Shown: positions 5,727 to 7,775 of the stretch, in pieces
Layout of the letters: each line of letters opens with the position of its first letter
Numbering within the stretch: position 1 is the stretch's first letter
Assembly (NCBI GenBank): GCA_030608745.1
Contig: JAUWDQ010000121.1
Location: forward strand, 1 to 7,775
Length of the DNA stretch: 7,775 nt
Reading direction: 5' to 3'
Source of the DNA: Pseudomonadota bacterium
GTDB taxonomy: Bacteria; Desulfobacterota; BSN033; WVXP01; G020346125
The notes under the pieces: model-generated
Told to the model about the DNA's origin: nothing
The model's input: only the letters and a program-made list of their open reading frames with translations
The model's database searches: none
Made by a program: the position numbers and the translations under genes

Positions 5727-7586
5727 ATGGCAAGGGAGATTCTCATTGCCGATGGTAACAAGGCAGCTCATAAGGCCTTCGAAGAGATCTTCAAGGAAAC
5801 CGATTACAATCTCATCTTTTCCGAAAACGGCGAAGATGCCCTCCTGAAGATGAAATTGTCCAAACCGGCCCTCGTCATTGCCGATGTCACCATGCCCGAT
5901 AAGAATGGGAAAGAACTCTGCGAGATGCTTAAAGGAGACCCTAATCTGAATAAAATCCCCTTTGTGCTTTTGGGAGGCCCTTTCGATGAGGATATCGAAG
6001 AGGAAAAGAAACAGGTGAGGGCCAATGGGGCCATAACGAAACCCCTGCAGGGGGAACCTATTCTAAAACTGGTGGATGGATTGCTGACGCCTCGACCAGT
6101 TGAGGCGACAAGGGAGGTTAAGGAGGAGATCCTGGAGTTGCAACCCATGGCGGAGGTGACCAAAGCGGTGAGTTCCCAGGGAGAGGAGGAGATCATTGAC
6201 CTATTGGATATCATCGAGGAACCGGTGGCCAGAGCTGAAGAAGCCCCTGCTGAAGTTCCCGGAGAAGCTATGAAAAGTGTAGAAACGCGGGAATCGGAGG
6301 GAGGGGGACTTGTGGAGGAGAGTGCCCTAGCCGATCTCGAGTTAGCGGAGGATATGGAATTCCCAAAGGCCGAGGAAGCAATCCAAGCCCCGGAGATGGA
6401 AGGGCCCGCTCCGGAGCCTGGGGTCCCTGAGAAGGTGGATGTCAAGACGGAGCCGGCTGTGACGGAGGGTGAGATTTCCTCCGAAGAGGGTATTGGCAAG
6501 GTCAGTGGCACTGAAGAACAATATCCGGGTCCACAGGAGGGGACTTTTGAACCTGAAAGAGGAGGATTCGGCGCTGAAGAGAGTGTGGAGGAGGTTCCCA
6601 CCGAGGAAATGGGAGAATTGCTCCAGGATGTTCTGAAGGGGAAGGGCTTGGAAGAGGCCTTTGCGGAGGAGGGGGAACAACCGCCACTCGAGGAGAGCTC
6701 TGAACCTGCAAGAGGGGAACTTGGAGCTGAAGAGAGTACGGAGGAGCTTCCCACCGAGGGAATGGGAGAATTGCCCCAGGATGTTCTGAAGGGAAAGGGC
6801 TTAGAGGAGGCTCTGGCGGAGGAGATCGAGGAATTACCGGGGGATCTCCTCGGAGAGGAGGAGCCAAAAGAGACCCCCAGGGAATTGGAAGATACCCCGG
6901 ATGAGGGGAAGGTGGAGCTAGAGGGATTGGTGGGGGAGCTGGGGAAGGAAGCTGGAGTGCCGAGGGAGGAAGAGGGGGCCTTGGAAGAGGCATTAAAGGA
7001 ATTGCCTGGGGAGGTCCTTAAAGAGGGAGAATTGGAAGAGCTCCCCGGAGAACAGTTGCCCGGGAAGGAGCTGGAGGGGCTACCCCAAGAGGTTTCTCAT
7101 GAGATGGATTTGGAGGGCTTAGCCGAGAAGGTCTTGAAGGAAGAAGATCTGCAAGCTTTTGGCGAAGAAGGTTTGGAGAAAGAGGGACTGGAGGAGTTTC
7201 ATGAGGAGGTTTTCAAGGAAGGGGAACTGGAAAAGATAGCCGAGGAGGCCACGAGGGACCAGGAGAGGGAGGAAATTCCGGAGGGTGCTTTAGCGGAGGC
7301 TATCGAGGAATTTACCGGGGAGACGGTGAGAGAGGAAGAGGAGGCGGGGCTTCAACCCTCTCCGGAGAGACCGGTTCAAGAGAGGATTTCCGGAGCGATC
7401 AAGGAATTGGTAGAAGGCATGAGCGCAAAAATCCTTCCTCAATTGACAGAGGCCATTGCCGCCGCCGCCGCCGAGAGGATCGAAAAAACGGTCCAGAAAA
7501 TAGTACCTAAAATGGCAGAAGAGGCCATTCAGCAGGAGATACAGAGGTTGGAAAAAATCAAGAAGGGAGAGGACTTTGATATATAG
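5727..7586 (+). CDS. Receiver-domain protein with long Glu-rich repeat region and C-terminal amphipathic helices
   Basis: The product has 619 residues and three parts. Residues 1-120 are a CheY-like receiver domain with phosphoacceptor Asp53 (VIADVTMPDKNG) and Lys105 (ITKPL). The usual acidic pair is reduced to Asp9-Gly10, the switch Thr/Ser is Gly83, and the usual aromatic is Ala102, so signalling may be altered. Residues about 125-545 are acidic, Pro-containing and probably disordered; by count 41 of residues 421-540 are Glu. This part holds a 51-residue duplication and nine 13-residue repeats. Residues about 550-615 form amphipathic helices with an Ala run (578-582) and KIVPKMAEEAIQQEIQRLEK. 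That ending recalls C-terminal helices of other deltaproteobacterial receiver proteins and of polar organisers such as PopZ, a resemblance from memory. There is no DNA-binding, kinase or cyclase output, signal peptide or membrane segment. Its function is unknown; a cytoplasmic scaffold is the best guess. Start ATG 5727 has an excellent RBS. Confidence 0.88.
   Translation: MAREILIADGNKAAHKAFEEIFKETDYNLIFSENGEDALLKMKLSKPALVIADVTMPDKNGKELCEMLKGDPNLNKIPFVLLGGPFDEDIEEEKKQVRANGAITKPLQGEPILKLVDGLLTPRPVEATREVKEEILELQPMAEVTKAVSSQGEEEIIDLLDIIEEPVARAEEAPAEVPGEAMKSVETRESEGGGLVEESALADLELAEDMEFPKAEEAIQAPEMEGPAPEPGVPEKVDVKTEPAVTEGEISSEEGIGKVSGTEEQYPGPQEGTFEPERGGFGAEESVEEVPTEEMGELLQDVLKGKGLEEAFAEEGEQPPLEESSEPARGELGAEESTEELPTEGMGELPQDVLKGKGLEEALAEEIEELPGDLLGEEEPKETPRELEDTPDEGKVELEGLVGELGKEAGVPREEEGALEEALKELPGEVLKEGELEELPGEQLPGKELEGLPQEVSHEMDLEGLAEKVLKEEDLQAFGEEGLEKEGLEEFHEEVFKEGELEKIAEEATRDQEREEIPEGALAEAIEEFTGETVREEEEAGLQPSPERPVQERISGAIKELVEGMSAKILPQLTEAIAAAAAERIEKTVQKIVPKMAEEAIQQEIQRLEKIKKGEDFDI
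6549..6825 (+). repeat. 153-bp (51-codon) in-frame duplication inside the receiver-domain gene
   Basis: The stretch 6549-6672 recurs at 6702-6825 with an offset of exactly 153 nt, keeping frame. The protein copies (from residues 275 and 326) share EP-RG--GAEES-EE-PTE-MGEL and then QDVLKGKGLEEA. DNA identity stays high, including synonymous positions, with exact runs such as CCAGGATGTTCTGAAGG, so the duplication is probably fairly recent. Confidence 0.85.
6993..7340 (+). repeat. Nine consecutive 13-residue protein repeats (39-bp period)
   Basis: Residues 423-538 divide into nine units of 13 residues, with the eighth having 12. Most begin with Leu-Glu/Lys-Glu, carry a hydrophobic residue at position 4 and Glu around position 7, and end in Glu or Asp. 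Examples are LKELPGEVLKEGE (423), LEELPGEQLPGKE (436), LEGLAEKVLKEED (462) and LEEFHEEVFKEGE (488). The DNA copies have diverged more than the protein pattern. Confidence 0.8.
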
Positions 7587-7616
7587 GCCAGTTTACGTTG
7601 CCGGGGCGGGAGCTTG

Positions 7617-7775
7617 CTATGGATGCGCAGCTTCATAGTATGGATCGTTGGGATCGGGGTAGGCGGGGTTGGCGGGTTTGGCATGGACCGGCGCATTTTC
7701 GATCTGCTCCAGAATGTCGGCGCCCTCGGTCAGGAAGCCGACAATCGTGTAGCGGAAGTCGCCGTAGCGGTACGG
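7617..7775 (-). CDS. Probable cyclophilin-type peptidyl-prolyl cis-trans isomerase, C-terminal fragment (5' end outside window)
   Basis: A minus-strand frame is open from the window edge to TAG at 7619-7617, giving 52 residues. The segment FRYTIVGFLTEGADILEQIEN resembles the end of the cyclophilin fold, where the family commonly has a FG-V-EG-DVVDKI pattern; the family's FG is VG here. The tail (KPANPAYPDPNDPYYEAAHP) is rich in Pro, Tyr and Asp and not a conserved part. Cyclophilins catalyse proline isomerisation in folding proteins; signal peptide and active-site residues would lie outside the window. Codons are GC-rich at the third position (38 of 52 by count) and arginine is CGC, unlike the AGG-rich genes before it. 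The gene converges on the receiver-domain gene with only 30 nt between stops. The frame is secure and the family moderately so. Confidence 0.6.
   Translation of the reverse strand, partial: PYRYGDFRYTIVGFLTEGADILEQIENAPVHAKPANPAYPDPNDPYYEAAHP

Noticed and set aside
5804..6754. Long minus-strand open frame of 316 codons
   Set aside because: It is antisense to the receiver-domain gene. Its Ser/Pro-rich translation results from GAR-rich codons on the other strand giving few antisense stops; it has no domain and no RBS of note.
6502..6993. Minus-strand open frame rich in Pro and Leu
   Set aside because: A second antisense shadow of the Glu-rich repeats, with a monotonous translation and no independent support.

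Overview
The window looks like chromosomal DNA of a Gram-negative, Desulfobacterota (former Deltaproteobacteria)-like organism. The basis is the general flavour of the housekeeping proteins, frequent AGG/CGG arginine codons, non-ATG starts behind strong Shine-Dalgarno sites, and degenerate low-complexity intergenic arrays of the CYSAATAAA and TGGAATGATGG kinds. This placement is inferred by eye and was not tested. No rRNA, tRNA, insertion sequence or CRISPR array was seen.

Layout. Positions 1-293 (+) hold the 3' end of ychF, cut by the window edge. It converges on a minus-strand cluster, 2233 to 384, in the order galE, pyrE and a small conserved hypothetical gene. A perfect-consensus sigma70 promoter lies just upstream of galE, galE and pyrE overlap by 4 nt, and the small gene follows pyrE by 39 nt, so the three are probably co-transcribed. 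Further upstream on the same strand, 3847-2423, is a class II tRNA nucleotidyltransferase/poly(A) polymerase-family gene (cca). A 243-bp divergent region separates it from a plus-strand HD-domain dNTP triphosphohydrolase (dgt, 4091-5140). These genes cover tRNA 3'-end maturation, pyrimidine synthesis, nucleotide-sugar epimerisation, dNTP pool control and a ribosome-associated ATPase: scattered housekeeping rather than one pathway.

Positions 5141-5726 form a 586-bp gene-free stretch with an unusual build: a widely spaced 8-bp inverted repeat, two 45-nt near-identical direct repeats, and about 18 in-phase degenerate nonamers. It ends in a promoter-like site and a strong RBS for the gene that follows.

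Positions 5727-7586 (+) encode the most distinctive protein of the window, 619 residues long. It has an N-terminal receiver domain with degenerate phosphorylation-pocket residues, then about 400 residues of very Glu-rich sequence containing a 51-residue duplication and nine consecutive 13-residue repeats, and a C-terminal pair of amphipathic helices. No enzymatic output domain is visible, so it looks like a scaffold or polar-organiser-type protein. Its function is unknown.

The last about 190 bases have a higher GC content (about 61% by hand count) and carry the C-terminal end of a probable cyclophilin-type peptidyl-prolyl isomerase on the minus strand. Its codon use differs from everything before it, which suggests transfer or an assembly junction.
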